Shown here one piece after another: positions 24,715 through 37,149 of a stretch of DNA of 64,000 bases; the stretch's first letter is position 1; every line of letters begins with the position of its first letter. The notes under the pieces were generated by a model. It was not told where the DNA came from, did no database searches, and worked only from the letters and a program-made list of their open reading frames with translations. Both the position numbers and the translations under genes were made by a program. Origin of the DNA: Notamacropus eugenii (lineage: Eukaryota; Chordata; Mammalia; Diprotodontia; Macropodidae); contig NC_092878.1 in assembly GCF_028372415.1 (NCBI RefSeq), positions 139,024,804 through 139,088,803 of the forward strand. Direction: 5' to 3'.

Positions 24715-24962
24715 TGAATGCACATTTATGTAGTCCGCTATGCGCCCAGCACTGTAATAAACCCTTTACAATTATTATCTCATGTGATCTACGCAACCAT
24801 CCTGGGAGGTAGGTGCTATTATTATCCTCATAATGAAGAAACTGAGATGAACAGAGGCTAAGTGACTTGTCTAGGGTCAGACAGCTAATAAGCATCTGAG
24901 GCTGGATTTGAACTTAAGTCTTTCTGACTTCAGGACTAGTGCTCTATCCACTTTGACACAGC
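24715..24962 (-). mobile_element. THER1/MIR SINE, near full length
   Basis: 'gcgcccagcactgtaataaa', 'ttatctcatgtgatctacgc' and 'tgctctatccactttgaca'. Confidence 0.8.
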
Positions 24963-25473
24963 ATACTTTGAAATTTGATATTGATAGATACACCCTCCCC
25001 CCCCTTTTTTTTGTTTCTTTGTTTTTTTCATTATTAGCTTTTAGATTCTTCACTGTTTATTCCTCCATAAAAATGACAATTTTCTTTTTTGCTTTCTACA
25101 AATCATGTTTGTTTTTTCTTTAGAAAAAAATTATGTTAACTTGAAACAGCAAAAAGCATTTCCATATACTCATCAGAATGCAAAGTGGATTCTGTATGAA
25201 TCTCCATTTCATACCACTTGTTTTTTAAGTATGTAATAAATTCCATGCATTATTTTCCAAATTTTTTCTGCTTTTCTGTGGTTCCTTTTGAACTTTTATT
25301 TTTTATATTTTCAAAACTGTTTCAAAAACCTTCTTTTTTTTTGCCTTCAGTATTTATAGTCCCCTCCCCAACCAACCAATTAACAAATCACAATAATATT
25401 GTATCACATTCCTATATCACAATTTCTTCAGCCTTTCTTTGACTAATAATCTCCTTCTTGAGTTTATAGTGCT

Positions 25474-25675
25474 TTTCTCTCCTCTCTCCTCCCCTCCCCT
25501 CCCATTCCCTCTTCCCTCCTCTTTCCTTCCCCTCCTTTCCCCTCCCATCACCTCCTTTCCTCTCTTCTATGCTCTTGTCCTCTCTTCTCTTCTCTCTTTT
25601 ATCCATCTCTCCTTTCTCCTCTTTTCCCCTCTTCTCATCTTTCCTCTTATCGTTTTTTTTTTCCTTTTCCTCCCT
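25474..25675. repeat. Pyrimidine-rich low-complexity tract
   Basis: About 200 bp of TCCCC/TCTTT-like sequence. Confidence 0.9.
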
Positions 25676-26229
25676 TTGAATCCCCAGCCCTTTCAGGATT
25701 AGAAAGGTTATTTTCTTTGTGACTATTACCTACCCAATATGATGTCCCCTCAGCATTTAACTCATCTTCACCTGTTTCCCACTTAAGTTTCATATATATC
25801 AATCCATCTATATATCTATATATCTATGTCTATAACTATATATCTATGTATGTGTGTGTCCAACCCTTCTTAATTAAGAATTTTTTAATACTTGCTCTCA
25901 CTACTTCTTCCTCAACATTTTTATATTTTCCTTTTCATATACCCCAGTTGTGAAAAATAGAAAATTTCTACTCCCTTTTTTCTTTTTTTTTACACTAGTA
26001 TATTCCTTTTACATTCCCTTCCCTTTCCCCTCTTCCATCCCCTCAAAACATAGCTAATACATTTGTTTTGCTTAACTTCCTTATTACCCTTTGAAAACAT
26101 TAAGGTTGTCAAGAAACAATCATTTTTTATACCTCCACACCACTCTACCCCATTTGTATCTTAGCATTATATAATTTCTCAGGTCATTCCAACTGCTAAA
26201 ATAAATTTACTTTTTTAGTTTTCTCTGGA

Positions 26230-27115
26230 ATCATGTTTGTTTTTCAAAATTCCCGATCAGCTCTGGTCTTTCATCAGAAATTCTTGAAAGTCCCAGGTCC
26301 ATTTCGCCTCACCTTCCCCCACTCCATTAGAATATATTTGGCTACGTGAGAGAAGTTGTTCTTGCTTGTAAGTATATCTCTTTTACCTTTTGTAAATACT
26401 GTATTATAATATCTTCTCATTTATGGTAGAAGCTGCCAGAGCTTTGGGGGATCCTATTATACTCTTTTCTTTTCCTTCCTTCCTTCCTTCCTTCCTTCCT
26501 TCCTTCCTTCCTTCCTTCCTTCCTTCCTTCCTTCCTTCCTTCCTTTTCCTTCCTTCCTTGTTTTCTGCTTTCTTTCTTTTTATCTTTTTGGTGTGGGATC
26601 TCTAAATTTTTGCTATGATAATCTTAGGCATTTTGCTTTTAGGGTTTATTTTAGAATGCGATTGGTGGATTTCTTTTCCACATTCATTTTGCCCTCAAAT
26701 TGATCTCAGGAGTTTTCATTTATAATTTCTTGAAATAGAGTGTCAAAGCTTTTGTTTTTAAATCATGATTCTCAGGGAATGTAATAATTCTTAAATCATC
26801 TTTCCCTGACTTTTCTAAGTTGATTATTTTGATATCAGATAAGTTACTTTTTTTAAGTCTTGATATTGTTCTGATATTTCTTGCTGTCTCACAGAGCTAT
26901 TGATTTCTTTTTGGTCTTTTTTTAGTTTTCTGGGACTCCATTACCTGAGTGATGGTTCTTACTTTCTCTTCCAAAGTATTTTTTCTTTCAGTTCTTTCCT
27001 CCAGAGATTTTATTTCATTAAAAAAAATGTTCTTCATTTCTTCAATACAATCATGTAGTCTTTGTGGAAAATGAAAGTTTTCCTTTGAATCTCTGCTTGG
27101 AGCTATTATGGTGTT
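26230..27115 (-). mobile_element. L1/HAL1 ORF1 fragment, antisense, interrupted by a TTCC tract
   Basis: The minus strand translates with breaks to ORF1-like coiled coil and RRM pieces (EEMKNIFLMKIKSLEERTE, KDDLRIITFPENHDLKTKA). The C-terminal part lies at 26235-26460. A TTCC microsatellite (26470-26560) splits it. The element may begin further left, where 25740-26230 is AT/pyrimidine-rich. Confidence 0.6.
26470..26560. repeat. TTCC tract inside L1 ORF1
   Basis: About 90 bp, interrupting an antisense L1 ORF1 fragment. Confidence 0.95.
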
Positions 27116-27570
27116 GTTACAAGTTCCTTGGGGATGGGGTGGGGATATACATTAACAATACTTTTTCTTCTTATAATTATTAGCATCTTTGATTTATTCA
27201 TTGTTCCACCCTTATTCCCTGAATTGGGTTTTTGGGCCATGTCTAGGCCCCACCCCTTCTGGAGCCTGTGAATAGGGTGGTTAGCCCTTAACATACTTAG
27301 TCTGAATTGCCCAGGATCCTCTTCTGACCTCCACCATCCACGATGTTACATTAAAAATACCATGAACAATGCCATTTCGTCCTTATCCACCATTTTGTGA
27401 AGTCAAATTCAAACTTCTCATAAGGTACCTCATTTTGAAAAAAAACATGACCAGAAAACTACTACTGTTCCCCTCTCCCTCTTGCTTCTATATTTCCAGA
27501 TTTTCTTCATTAATAAACAACAAGGTGACTCAAACCCTACATTCCATTTTCCACTCCTTTAACTGTATGT

Positions 27571-27742
27571 TAAGTGTGTAATAACCAAAATTCTGAATTC
27601 TTGCACTGACTGAGAGATTTGGATGAAATTTGTTTTGCAATTTCATGCCATGATAAATAAATCATTGTCTGGATGAGTTTCAGAATTTTTATTTCTCTTC
27701 AACACTTACAGCAAGCCAGTCAGAATGGAAAAAGTGGACAAA
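27571..27742 (+). repeat. Left copy of a ~170-bp direct repeat flanking a LINE
   Basis: Starts 'taagtgtgtaataacc' and ends 'gtggacaaag', directly against the 5' end of the LINE. By eye it matches 29179-29350 at roughly six of seven positions, with one small gap. Interpreted as one half of a very long target-site duplication. Confidence 0.8.
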
Positions 27743-29178
27743 GGGCTGAGGAACAGTCGATAATGGTGTTTGCTACCTTCCAACTCCAGAAAAAATACCA
27801 GGAGGATAATAGAGGTCTGTACACAATGTTTGTAGATCTAATCAAGGCCTTTGACACTGTTAGTCATGAGGGATTACAGAAAATTATGTCAAAATTTGAT
27901 TGCCCAGAGAAGTTCACTGTACATCAATTTCATAATGGCATGTTTGCCCATATTCTGGATAATGGACAATGCTCTTGTGCCTTCGCAGTCACCAATGGAA
28001 TGAAACAGGGCTGTGTGCTTGCTCCCATGCTTTTTAGCATGATATTTTCAGTCATGTTGTAAAATGCTTTCAATGAGGATGAACCCGGCATCAAGGTCAA
28101 CTACTCTACTGATGGCAGGTTCTTCAACTTAAAAAGGCTACAAGCCAAGACCAAAGTGGAGGGAGTGTTGGTGCATGATTTTCTGTTTTTCAGATGATTG
28201 TACGTTCAGTGCAGCCTCTGAAGCTGAGATGGAACAAAGTGTGGATCAATTCTCTGCTGCTTGTGCTAATTGTGGCCTAATAATTAACACCAAGAAAACA
28301 CAGGTGCTCCATCAGCCACCACCACACCATCCATACATGGAACCATTGGTTACAACAAATGGAGAGGTTTTGAATGCTGTGGATAAGTTCACTTACCTTG
28401 GCAGTGTACTTTCCAGGAACATACACATTGACAATGAGACTGATGTATGCATTGCCAGAGCCAGCTCAGCGTGTGGGAGGTTCCAAAGAAAAGTTTGGGG
28501 GAGAAGACTGACTACCAAACTGAAGGTCTACAGAGCTGTTGTGCTGACTTCATAGTGCTATGCCTATGAAACATGGACAGTCTACCAGTACCATGCCAGA
28601 AAATTGAATTGCTTTCATTTGAACTGTCTTAGGAAGATTCTGAGGATGACCTGGAAGGATAAGGTACCAGACACTGAAGTCCTTCCTCCAGCTCAGCTGC
28701 CTAGTATTCAAACTATGTTTCAGAGAGCACAATTCATATGGGCTGGCCACATTGTTCTAATGCAAAATGTATGCTTACCAAAAAGACTATTTTATGGAGA
28801 ACACACTTGAGGCAGGCAATCACATGGTGGTCAGAAGAAGTAATACAAGGACACTCTCAAGGTCTCTCTCAAGAACTTTGGATTTGACTGTGCAACATGG
28901 GAGACACTGGCACAGAACCACTCAGCATGACATGCCCACATCAGAAAACATTCTGTGCAAAGCAGAATTGAGACAGCACAAAGTAAACATAGGATGCACA
29001 AATTTGAGGTATCCACCCCAAATATTCACACAGATTATCTATGTCCAACCTGTGGTAGAGCATTCGGAGCTCATGCTGGTCTGATCAGCCACAGTCAGAC
29101 ACACTGAAATTTCACTTTATCATGTTGATGTCATTTTGGTCCTCTCTGAGTACACAGGACAATAACCAACCAACCAAC
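27743..29178 (+). mobile_element. Degraded LINE, second copy, 5'-truncated within reverse transcriptase
   Basis: It begins inside the RT domain and shows FVDLIKAFDTVSHEGLQKIM, VTNGMKQGCVLAPMLFS (in one frame to about 28060), then after a frameshift DDCTFSAASEAEMEQSVDQF and VDKFTYLGSVLSRNIHIDNE, then YETWTVYQYHARKLN, WKDKVPDTEVLPP and FIWAGHI. It ends in a C2H2 finger CPTCGRAFGAHAGLISHSQ plus TH and a stop at 29105-29107. The 3' tail ends in a short ACCA microsatellite (29162-29179). Stops and frameshifts make it a dead copy, though longer frames survive here than in the copy at 18252. Confidence 0.9.
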
Positions 29179-29350
29179 CAAGTGTGTAGTAACCCAGATT
29201 GTGGATTCTTGCACCGACTGAGAGGTTTGGATCAAATTTGCTTTACAATTGCATGCTTTGATAAAGAAATCATTGTCTGGATGCTTTTAGAATTTTTATT
29301 TCTCTGCAACACTTACAGCCAGCCAGTCAGGATGGGCAAAATGGATAAGC
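29179..29350 (+). repeat. Right copy of a ~170-bp direct repeat flanking a LINE
   Basis: Starts 'caagtgtgtagtaacc' immediately after the LINE's ACCA tail and ends 'atggataagc'. Shared blocks with the left copy include 'aaatcattgtctggatg' and 'agaatttttatttctct'. Confidence 0.8.
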
Positions 29351-31190
29351 TTAGTGATCAGGTGTAGAGGTTCTGGGACTCTGAAATAGTTAACACACAG
29401 GTCCTGCCCAAATAAATCCAACCCCATGCCTTCCTTCACACACAAAAAAAGGTTTTTTAAAACACCTATAGAGGGTGGGCCAGATTTTTAAAATCTGCAA
29501 TATTGGCCAGATTCTTAAGGAATCTGAGCATTGTTGATTCTTATATTGACAAGTGGCCAGATTGAATCTGTGTACCTTAATGGTGGCAAAGTGAATCTTT
29601 TATACAGAAGACTGTGGGAACAGAGGTCTAAAAAATGACTTCGTTAGTTTATAAAGTTACCTGTTAAGAGAAAGTGATAAAAATAACTGAAAACTGTTAA
29701 ATATTTCATGGGATACATTTTGTTCTATAATGAATAATAATAACTATCCTAATGAAAACAATAGCAACATACTTTAGGGACAAAAAGTAGCAAAGATCTC
29801 TTTTAGTTAATCTTATCTGCAAGGCTCCTTGGGACTTTGCAGCCTTGTTGACAGCATATGACAAAATCCTATCATACTGAAGGTTGGGAAATTAGGATCA
29901 CACCTAGTAAAGGTGAGGGGAAGGGGAAGTTGCCTATAGTAAAGACTGAGTTTTATCTTGTAGATTTCTTGGTTATTGTTTGCAAAATTTATGAAGTTGT
30001 ACTATTAATAAATAGTCTGTATTTTTATAATGTCTTTGAGCCAATTTAGTAACAATAGATGTTAGCTTCAAAGATTTCATTTTGCTTTAGGAGCTAATAG
30101 GCAATATGGATATGTTAGTCTGGAGACTTAAAGTGACCATAATGTTTTTTGGGGATGATTTTAGCCCACTATCATGTTGACTAAATTATACATGCAACTG
30201 TATGTGTGAAATTCCAAAATGTAATTATTCTTAATTTATAAATGATGGATAAATGAAATGTCTTTATATTTGTTTGTTGTTAGTTATTATTGCAAGAAGA
30301 GAAAATTGATAATTACCTAGCTGTAGTTTGTGATTAGTCAAATTTTATTCTTTGAGATAAAAATCTTTTGGGACAGTAATTTGATATTATTCTGAGTTTT
30401 GATTTCAGGTAGGAATGTCTGGATTATTATTAAACCAATAGTACACCACTCAAGAGGAGTACCATGTACAATCCAAAGGAATGTGAGCTGAGGATTGCTA
30501 CAGGTATATGTCTGTACAGGGAAAGTTGAAGAGATGACCTTGCTTAAGTAAAAGATCAATTTATTCAATTTCCGTACTGTGCTATTTTCTTTCTGAGCAG
30601 GAACATTTCTCACCTGGCTAATTCTATGCCTGGCTTTTGATACCCTGAGAATAATGTGATCTTTGCTATATGTTTAGCTGTCAAATATGATTTGGGCCTG
30701 GAATCAAACAGAGCTAAGGGAATTTACCCCTTATCATGGCTTATGTTAGGTCAGTCTGTGCCTCTGAAGGGACAGTCTTGACATTGTTATAACTATGTCC
30801 TTGCTTTTCACTTTCATTCCAGCTTTCTGTAAGCAAGGCAGGGAAACTGAAAAAAGTTTTTTGGTTGCAATGCTAAAATTGGTAATTAATAGATTAATAC
30901 TGAAACATCTGAATTACAATAATAGGATGCAAGTGGAAAATCTTACTATTTTAATCTAAAGTTGCAGTCAATTCCATATCATAAGCAACTAACTAAATGA
31001 GTTCTTGGGCATGTCATCCTCTTACTAATAGTTATGTAGACATGTATAAGATTAGGTCCTTGAAGTATCTCATTCTTTAAACATGATATGGGGGCAATAT
31101 CCTCCTAAAGGGGGAAATAAGAAAATATATAAACGTTTTCTAATTAAATAGTAAACTTTGAGAAAGCAACATAATCAGATGATTTTCTTT
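29351..31190. other. No gene or repeat recognised
   Basis: About 1.8 kb with no SINE visible. It could hold an old LTR element that I cannot identify. Confidence 0.4.
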
Positions 31191-31193
31191 AAA

Positions 31194-31195
<2 letters not shown>

Positions 31196-31260
<65 letters not shown>
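31196..31260. repeat. GT dinucleotide tract, perfect
   Basis: 32 GT units without interruption, so probably polymorphic. Confidence 0.97.
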
Positions 31261-31261
<1 letters not shown>

Positions 31262-31264
31262 TTG

Positions 31265-32840
31265 ACTTCCAAAAGCTTCTAATGGGATATACAGACTTTG
31301 GGTATGTTTTAATGATAAATTCTCAAAATCAGATTGATTTTTCGTATAAATCTGCATTGATAATTGTAAAGAAAGTGAAAACACTTCTTTATTTTGAAGA
31401 ATCTGTCTTGTAATTTTAAAAGACAGAAGGACTCATTCTCCAAGACAGGTCCTCTTCCTTCAGCCTAAGGATGATTTTGTCCATATCAGGTAAATAGTTT
31501 AGGTAAAGATAGGAAAAACTGGTATGAAAAACTTAAATGCTTTGAAGTTTCAGGTGAATTAATTTGTTCTTATAGAGCATTTAATGCTTTTTTTAATAAG
31601 AATAGCCTAAAGTTAGAATTAGTTTTCACAACAAGGTCTAGTTATGGGAAAAGCAAATTTAGGAGGTTGTTCTAAATTTTATTGAGTTTTATCATGGGCA
31701 GATTTTATCAGAATATCCCAGGAATCTCTTCAAGTGACTTGGAAACAGAAGTTAGGAGAAGCCCTCTTCAGAGTTGCCCCAAGAATAAGACCTATTCCAG
31801 AATAGCTAAGAAAAGATGTTTCCAAGGACCAGCAACTATATGGGATACCTAGGACTCAAGATGAAAAGTGTTGATTAAATGGATTTTGGGAGAGAGGGTT
31901 ATCAGGTTATAAGGAGACTTGGTGTTATTTAATAAGGATGAACATTGCTGTATTACTTTGGCTTTTTGTTTCATGATATTTGTTTGCTGAGTTTTCTTGG
32001 TTACCTTGGTGACATGTAACTCATTCTGTTCAAATTAGTCCATGGTGAGTCCTCTAAATAATGTGAGCTGTAGTCTGACTTAGTTTACCTATAGGGTCTA
32101 TTTAACAAGGTTTGTCTCCTTAGGAGATAAATGTGACTCTGCTTGCATTCCTTGTGACAATTCAAGTTTGCATTAGGTTTTGCTTATTTCTAGGGACCAG
32201 AAACTCCTGTCACTCCATCTCTTGGATGCCTTTTAAAATAGACTATTTGCATCCAGAAGTCCTCAAGAGATAAAGTGTTTAAAAAAGTCGTCCTGGAGCC
32301 TGATTACCTTAGGATAAAGGTGGGGGGAATGTTCCTTTAAAAATAACATGAGTAATACCATTTTGCACTTTTTTCTCTAGTTCCAAATAATATACATTAT
32401 TCAGGCTTGCTGCAACATCAATGGATATTAAATTATTTATTTTGTGCCTCTTTTTCTGGATTATTTTTATTGTGAATATCTCACTCAGCCTTCTAATTGG
32501 GTGACTTAAAACTTACCCATTTTTTTTGTTATATTTTAAATTCTTTCTCCTCTTATCATTCATTCACTACTTCTACTAACTTTTTTTTCAGCTTCTGCTC
32601 TAATTCAAATATTTCTTTTTTGAGCTTGCCATTAAATGTTCTACTGTGATAATTTATATTTTGATTCATCTATATAATTAGTCCTAAATACTCTCAGAGT
32701 CCTTGTAGTAATTGTATTCTCTTTTCCAGAGTTTTAATTGTAAATTATTTATAAATTATTTCCTAATTATTCTCATTTTCTGGACTTTTCTTTAGGAATT
32801 TTTTTTTTACCTTCTAGTACAATTTTTTTTTAATGTATTT
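31265..32840. other. No gene or repeat recognised
   Basis: About 1.6 kb, AT-rich. 32450-32830 is T-rich and may be decayed L1. Confidence 0.4.
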
Positions 32841-32841
32841 A

Positions 32842-33087
32842 GCTAGGTGGCACAGTGGCTAGAGAGCTGGGCCTGAAATCATGAAGACTTATTTCCTGAG
32901 TTCAAATCCAGCATCAGACACTTACTAGCTGTGTGACTCTGATCAGGTCACTGAACTCAGTTTGCCTTAATTTCCTCATCTATAACATGAGCTGGAGAAG
33001 GAAATGGCAAACTAACCTAGCATCTTTGTAAGAAAACCCCAAATGAGGTCACAAAGAGTTGAACATGATTGAAATGACTATAACAAA
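32842..33087 (+). mobile_element. MAR1 SINE, full length
   Basis: 'agctaggtggcacagtggct' head to the 'gagctggagaaggaaatggc' tail. Confidence 0.88.
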
Positions 33088-33094
33088 TTGCTAG

Positions 33095-33440
33095 CTTGGA
33101 TTTCTTCCTCTGACAACAGTCTATTCCTATCTTCTGACTATTTCTCAATTGGGTAATGGCTGTTATTATTGTAAATTTTACTCAGTTCACTATATATTTT
33201 ACAAATGAAACCTTTATCAGAGAAATAATGCAAATACTTCCCCCCCACTTCTTTTTGTTTTCTAACTTTTGCTGCATTAGTTTTGCTTCTTCAAAACTTT
33301 TACATTTCATATAATCAAAATTATCCATTTTACTTCCTATGAATTTCTCTGTTTCTTGTTTGGTCATGAACTCTTCCTCTTAACCGTATACTTGACAAGT
33401 GCTTTATTTTCTATGAATATCTTTTTGCTTCGTAGTGAAA
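33095..33440 (-). mobile_element. L1 3'-region fragment
   Basis: The plus strand carries 'cctttatcagagaaat', 'ataatcaaaattatccattt' and 'ctctgtttcttgtttggtcat', the antisense of a stretch common near marsupial L1 3' ends. The minus frame KMDNFDYMKCKSFEEAKLMQ is a repeat remnant and not a gene. Confidence 0.6.
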
Positions 33441-33444
33441 ATAA

Positions 33445-33702
33445 GCCTTTATATAGTACCTCCCATGTGCCAAACACTATGTTCAACACTTACAAATACC
33501 TCATTTGAGCTATCCCATAACAACCCTGGGAAATAGGTGCCATTATTATTCCCATTTTATAGTTGAGAAAACTGGCAAATGGAAGCTAAATGACATACCT
33601 AAGGAGGGTTATACAGCTGGTAGGTGTCTGAGGCTGGATTTGAACTCATCTCCCTGAATCCAGGCCTAGTACTCTTCCCACTATTCCAGCAGCTGTCTGT
33701 AG
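33445..33702 (-). mobile_element. THER1/MIR SINE
   Basis: 'ccatgtgccaaacactatgt', 'acaaccctgggaaataggtg' and 'gtctgaggctggatttgaac'. Confidence 0.8.
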
Positions 33703-33709
33703 AACAGTT

Positions 33710-35755
33710 ATACTCTATAGCTTGAAAGACATATGTAGCCAGTCTTCTCTCTTACCCATCATTTTTAGCTTAAAGAAAATTGATTAGAATTGGAAAATAA
33801 ATTCTCACTAGCCTTTGTTAGGTATACTCCATCTCTGATTAGGAATCTGTCATTCTTGTATTTTAAGCCAATGTCCAGAAATCTATATCCCATTTTCATA
33901 TATCAACTTTTTAACCATCTGTTCATTTCCAAATTTAACTTTTCTCTTCTGTAGCTTGTTTTTAATGGAAAACAGCAAGGAAAGAACAACCTGAGTTCTT
34001 ATGATCTTCATTTTCTTGTCCAATACTTTACCATTATTGGCAATACTTTTAAGATCCACTCGAACTCTGATTCCATAGTCCTGTGAATGAATACGGAATG
34101 TTGAATTTCACTCACACGGGGGAGGGGAAATTCTTTGTCAGGGGGACTTTTCTAGAATTTTCAGATTATTCTGCATGAGTGTTTGCTCTCCATCCTATTA
34201 AGAACAGTCCTGCCCATTAATGTTTATAAATACTGACAAAGTTTAAAGCAGATATTTAAAAACAACTTTGGCATCCTGGGATGCATTTAAGATGAAGAAA
34301 GAAATTCCTACATTTTTTTTCAAATTTTGACCTCTATACCTATGAGTGTTTAGCCCTAGTAACATCCTAACTCTATAAAAGATGAAAAGAAACTGTTTAA
34401 ATGTTCTTCCTTTAGTTATAACCATCCACAGATTAGAAGTGACACTCACCTAGATTTATGCTTAAAAACATTTAATCTTCCCCACAGGAAATGATGAAAA
34501 GCTAAAATAGAAAGGAAACATGATTTTGCATTTGATCATTACTTGACCAAAATGCCATAATTCTGTGATTTTATAAAATTTGGACATTAAGTAAGGTTAC
34601 ATGAAATGGAGGGGCTTCATCAATCAGTTTGTTTATTTCGTTTCTTTATGTGAATGGATCTCATAGGTTCAAGTCTAGCATCTAAGTCTCAGGAAATTCT
34701 ACTTCAGTATCCAAGAGAGATGAGTACATGACCCTCCAGTCCCTGATGAAATAGCTTCATTAAAAGAAAGTAGTTGAATTCTTATTCTTTATAAAAATTT
34801 TCCTTAGACTTAGATGAAACTTTTTGAAATTTCATCCTTTGAATCTACCCTGACTATGAAAGTCCTTCAGATATTTGAAAATTTGTATTGTCTTTCTGTA
34901 GTCTTCTATCTCCCAGTTTTTCAGTTACTGCTTATAAGACCTGGTTTCCAGATTAAGTCAAACTAATCAACCTCTTCAGATGTCCTCCAGTTTCTTAATG
35001 TCTTTAAAAAAATGACTCTCAAAAATAAACTCATATTGCCCCTCTGGATATGTTATATGTTATTACTTATGACTTTAGAATTGTTCAGTTAAAGGAATTT
35101 TTTGAGGAGGAGGCTTTTTCAGTGATGGTCTTAGTAATTACTGAATAAAATATAAATCAAATACATGTGCAGTAAAAGTTATATGACAAATAGAATAACT
35201 CAGATGGATTTGTATATTAAGGCAGATAGTAAATCAATGTTAGTTATGGATGCACAAAGGGAGATTGACAACCAGTACCTTCCTAAGGTAGGAGATGAGC
35301 CCCTTTCTTACAGTACTAGGTGCTGGGGTGAAGAGATGGAATACAAGAGAGGAAAATAATTAACTTTGGTTCTTGTGGTCATTATCTAGACCTTCAAATT
35401 GACTGTGATATCCCAGCAGGGCAGTAAGTTAATTCTGGGGCTGCTTTGCTTGGTAAATACATCTCAGAGGCCTCTCCTACACCCCTCTCATGCCCATAGG
35501 GCAGACAACTGAGGTATATAGTTAGTCAAAGGGGGGTGATGTAGGAGGGCTACTAAGTACTTTGCTATTCTCATACTTCTCCCTAGTTGCATGCTTACTA
35601 ACATCCCTGAGGATCCTAGGTTCCCAATTGGAGGAAGTAATAAGGCAACAGCTTATTGAAATTAAAAAAAAAAAAAAAGGATGAACCATCTCAGGACAGC
35701 AGACAGACAAAGGAATTTGGGCATAGAAATCTCAGTGTCAAAAAACTGGTCACAG
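33710..35755. other. No gene or repeat recognised
   Basis: About 2 kb with only chance frames. A poly-A run lies at 35664-35678. Confidence 0.4.
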
Positions 35756-35761
35756 ACTGCG

Positions 35762-35998
35762 TAGCAGCTAAATGACCCAAAGGATAGAGCACCATGTCTG
35801 GAGTCAAGATCTGAGTACAATATGGCCTCACACTGAATTACCTGTGCAGCTCTGACCAAATCATCCAAGCTCTATATACCTCTGTTTGCTCAGCTATAAA
35901 ATGGGGATAATATTAACCTCTGTGTCCTGGGATTGTGAGAATCAAATGAGATATTTGTAAAGTGTTTAGCAAAGTGATGATAACATATCAGGTGCCTA
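35762..35998 (+). mobile_element. THER1/MIR SINE
   Basis: 'gcagctaaatgacccaaagg', 'ctcagctataaaatggggat' and 'atcaaatgagatatttgtaa'. Confidence 0.7.
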
Positions 35999-36059
35999 CG
36001 GAATACGTTTTTCCCTTCCAAGTTACACTTTCCAGCCTTATTATATGTTACTTCTTCTA

Positions 36060-36430
36060 ATCCATGGCTTTCTTTGTGTTTCTTATAAACCATATTCCAT
36101 GTCTCATCTCAGCATCTTTGCACTTTTTGTCTGTCTCTGATGGCTGGAATGCACTCCTTTCAGCATCCCTTATTTCCTTTAAGTCTCTGTTGATGTATCA
36201 CCTTCCAAATGAGGTATTTCCAGATCTCCCACCCAACTCTAGTTCATGGTGCTCTTTCTTTCAAAATTACCTTTTTTAAAAAATAGTTACACATATGTTA
36301 TCTTTCTTGATAGGATGTAAATCATGTAATCTCCTGGAGTGCTGGGAATGTTTCATTTTTGTCTTTATATCATCAGTGTCTAGGGCACTGCCTGGTATTA
36401 TTGGAAGCTTTGTAAATGCTTGTCCACTCT
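36060..36430 (+). mobile_element. L2 3' portion, first of three in a row
   Basis: 'aagtctctgttgatgtatca' through 'gggcactgcctggtattatt' to 'tttgtaaatgcttgt'. The copy is decayed but in L2 order. Confidence 0.6.
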
Positions 36431-36439
36431 GACAATTAA

Positions 36440-36700
36440 CTTCCTTGACTTCCTCTAAGTCCCAGCTAAAATCCCACCTTCTATAGGTAGACTTCCTTAA
36501 CTCCTCTTAATTCTGGCACCTTGCTTCTGTTAATTATTTCCTATTTATCCTATTTATTTGTATATATCTGATTGCAGGTTGTGTCCCCAGTTAGAATGTA
36601 AGCGCCTTGAAGTCAAGGATCATCCTTTGCCTCTTTTTGTATATCCAGCACTTAGTAATAGTAGGCATTTAATAAATGTTTATCGATGGATTGAGTCCAA
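36440..36700 (+). mobile_element. L2 3' portion, second of three
   Basis: 'gtcccagctaaaatcccacc', 'tctgttaattatttcctatt' and 'tatatccagcacttagtaat...aataaatgtttatcg'; the best-preserved copy of the three. Confidence 0.75.
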
Positions 36701-36799
36701 CAGAAGATATGCCCACTGCTTATATAGTTTCCTTCATTCTATCAATGCATAAGGGAGAAAAGAAGACCGATAAATGTATTTCATTGATCTCATCTTGTC

Positions 36800-37145
36800 C
36801 ATATCTACCACTGTTCATTGGTACCCTCCACTTCAATCTGCCACCTCCCCCTGCCCCGGCTCTGTTTGTTGATATCTTTACCTTTCAAGGCCCAGCCCCA
36901 CCTCCCATGTTTCCTTTCCAGAGCTCCTGATCTAGAAAGAATCCTCCCCTCTCTCAAATTGACCTCTCCTACATATTTTATCATTTCCTACCTTGGATTA
37001 CAGTTATCTGTGAGCATGTTTCTTTCTTCCCCTCTTTCTTCCCATTAAGATTTCAAACCCCTTAAAGGCAAGAGACTGTCATATTTTTGTATCTGTATAT
37101 CCAAAGTACTTAGAACACTACCTTGAATGAAACAGGAATTTTGAT
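36800..37145 (+). mobile_element. L2 3' portion, third of three
   Basis: 'caaggcccagccccacctcc', 'attaagatttcaaacccctt' and 'tatatccaaagtacttagaa' match the L2 order. Confidence 0.6.
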
Positions 37146-37149
37146 TTAA

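Noticed and set aside
27673..28555. Reverse-transcriptase frames as an active or domesticated gene
   Set aside because: The frames are broken by a frameshift and stops, the 5' part is missing, and the matching copy at 18252 is equally broken.
29351..31190. Possible endogenous retrovirus or LTR
   Set aside because: No gag/pol/env-like translation, primer-binding site or paired LTRs could be seen; left unassigned.
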